Shown: positions 5,327-5,851 of the stretch, in pieces
How the letters are laid out: each line of letters begins with the position of its first letter
Numbering within the stretch: position 1 is the first letter of the stretch
NCBI GenBank assembly: GCA_003536295.1
Contig: DPZQ01000160.1
Span: 1-5,851 of the forward strand
Direction: 5' to 3'
Source: Rhodobacter sp.
GTDB lineage: Bacteria > Pseudomonadota > Alphaproteobacteria > Rhodobacterales > Rhodobacteraceae
Length of the DNA: 5,851 nt
The notes under the pieces: model-generated
The model's database searches: none
Told to the model about the DNA's origin: nothing
The model's input: only the letters and a program-made list of their open reading frames with translations
Position numbers and translations under genes: made by a program

Positions 5327-5851
5327 ATGGTGGTGGGCCCCACTATCCTTGCGCCTTTGGGGCTGGTGCTTGGTGAAACTGAGCGCGCCTTCTTCAGCCG
5401 GGTCACACCCTACGGCTTTATCCTATTTGCTCGCAATTTAGATAATCGCGACCAGATTAAAATGCTTTGCGCGGATCTGCGGGAATCGGTAGGGCGTGAC
5501 ACGCCAATCTTTATTGACCAAGAGGGTGGGCGCGTGCAACGCCTTTTGCCCCCCCTGGCCACACAGTTCTTAGCTCCTCTAGACGAGGTGGAGCGTGTCA
5601 CCGCCCAACATGGGCCCAAAGCGGCCTTACGGGCAATTTATCTGCGCCACCGATTGATCGCGGCTGATCTTGTAGCTTTGGGAATTGATGCCAATTGCGC
5701 ACCGACAGCCGATATCGCCTGGCCGCAAACCCATGAGTTTCTAAGAAATCGTTGCTATGGCACAACTACCAAACAAGTCAGTACCCTATGCGTGGCAGCG
5801 GCTGATGGGTTGCTGGCTGGTGGAGTTTTGCCGGTTATAAAACATATACCC
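5327..5851 (+). CDS. nagZ: Beta-N-acetylhexosaminidase NagZ, N-terminal part (3' end outside window)
   Basis: NagZ is a glycoside hydrolase family 3 enzyme. In the cytoplasm it removes N-acetylglucosamine from GlcNAc-anhydroMurNAc peptides during cell-wall recycling. The first 175 residues are present and run off the edge. Landmarks: YGFILFARNLDN at 29-40; IFIDQEGGRVQRL at 61-73, the family's most conserved N-terminal segment; LGIDANCAPTADI at 118-130; NRCYG at 141-145; and ADGLLAGGVLPVIKHIP at the very end, where KHIP should continue into the GHG loop with the catalytic His. The nucleophile Asp is further downstream and cannot be checked. The ATG lies one base after the SPOR stop (TAACATG) and no separate Shine-Dalgarno sequence is apparent, pointing to translational coupling. 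The start fits relatives, which have about 30 residues before GFILFARN. The SPOR protein next to it also acts on peptidoglycan. Confidence 0.95.
   Translation, partial: MVVGPTILAPLGLVLGETERAFFSRVTPYGFILFARNLDNRDQIKMLCADLRESVGRDTPIFIDQEGGRVQRLLPPLATQFLAPLDEVERVTAQHGPKAALRAIYLRHRLIAADLVALGIDANCAPTADIAWPQTHEFLRNRCYGTTTKQVSTLCVAAADGLLAGGVLPVIKHIP

Overview
The window looks like chromosome from an alphaproteobacterium, most likely a marine Rhodobacterales (Roseobacter-like) relative. The protein sequences read as orthologues of that group: the ArgC active-site variant, the CcmE N-terminus, and the SPOR protein with its conserved post-membrane stretch. Two gene blocks familiar from that order lie here in the same orientation. 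Base composition is moderate and uneven. I cannot name a genus.

Left block (1-1821, all + strand): the C-terminal end of glutamate racemase murI, a 90-base AT-rich gap, then argC (arginine biosynthesis) overlapping ccmE (periplasmic haem chaperone for cytochrome c maturation) by the four bases ATGA. Right block (2553-5851, all + strand): argS (arginyl-tRNA synthetase), a membrane-anchored SPOR-domain protein, and the first 175 codons of nagZ (beta-N-acetylhexosaminidase), which runs off the right edge. The last two sit one base apart and are probably translationally coupled. Together the window touches peptidoglycan synthesis and recycling (MurI, SPOR protein, NagZ), arginine supply and use (ArgC, ArgS), and cytochrome c biogenesis (CcmE).

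Between the blocks lies a 731-base stretch (1822-2552) with no convincing gene. It starts with a run of compact stem-loops and a perfect 12-base palindrome (about 1891-2010), passes into a strongly AT-rich trough (2021-2160), and then holds a weak 63-codon reading frame with a long inverted repeat near its 5' end. From what I recall of Rhodobacterales gene order, ccmE is normally followed by ccmF and argS is normally preceded by dgt. Neither is present, so this stretch may mark a rearrangement junction, a place where genes were lost, or the site of an unannotated RNA.

The protein-coding genes are ordinary housekeeping genes. The spacer is the only part that could hold something undescribed, and the evidence there is suggestive only.
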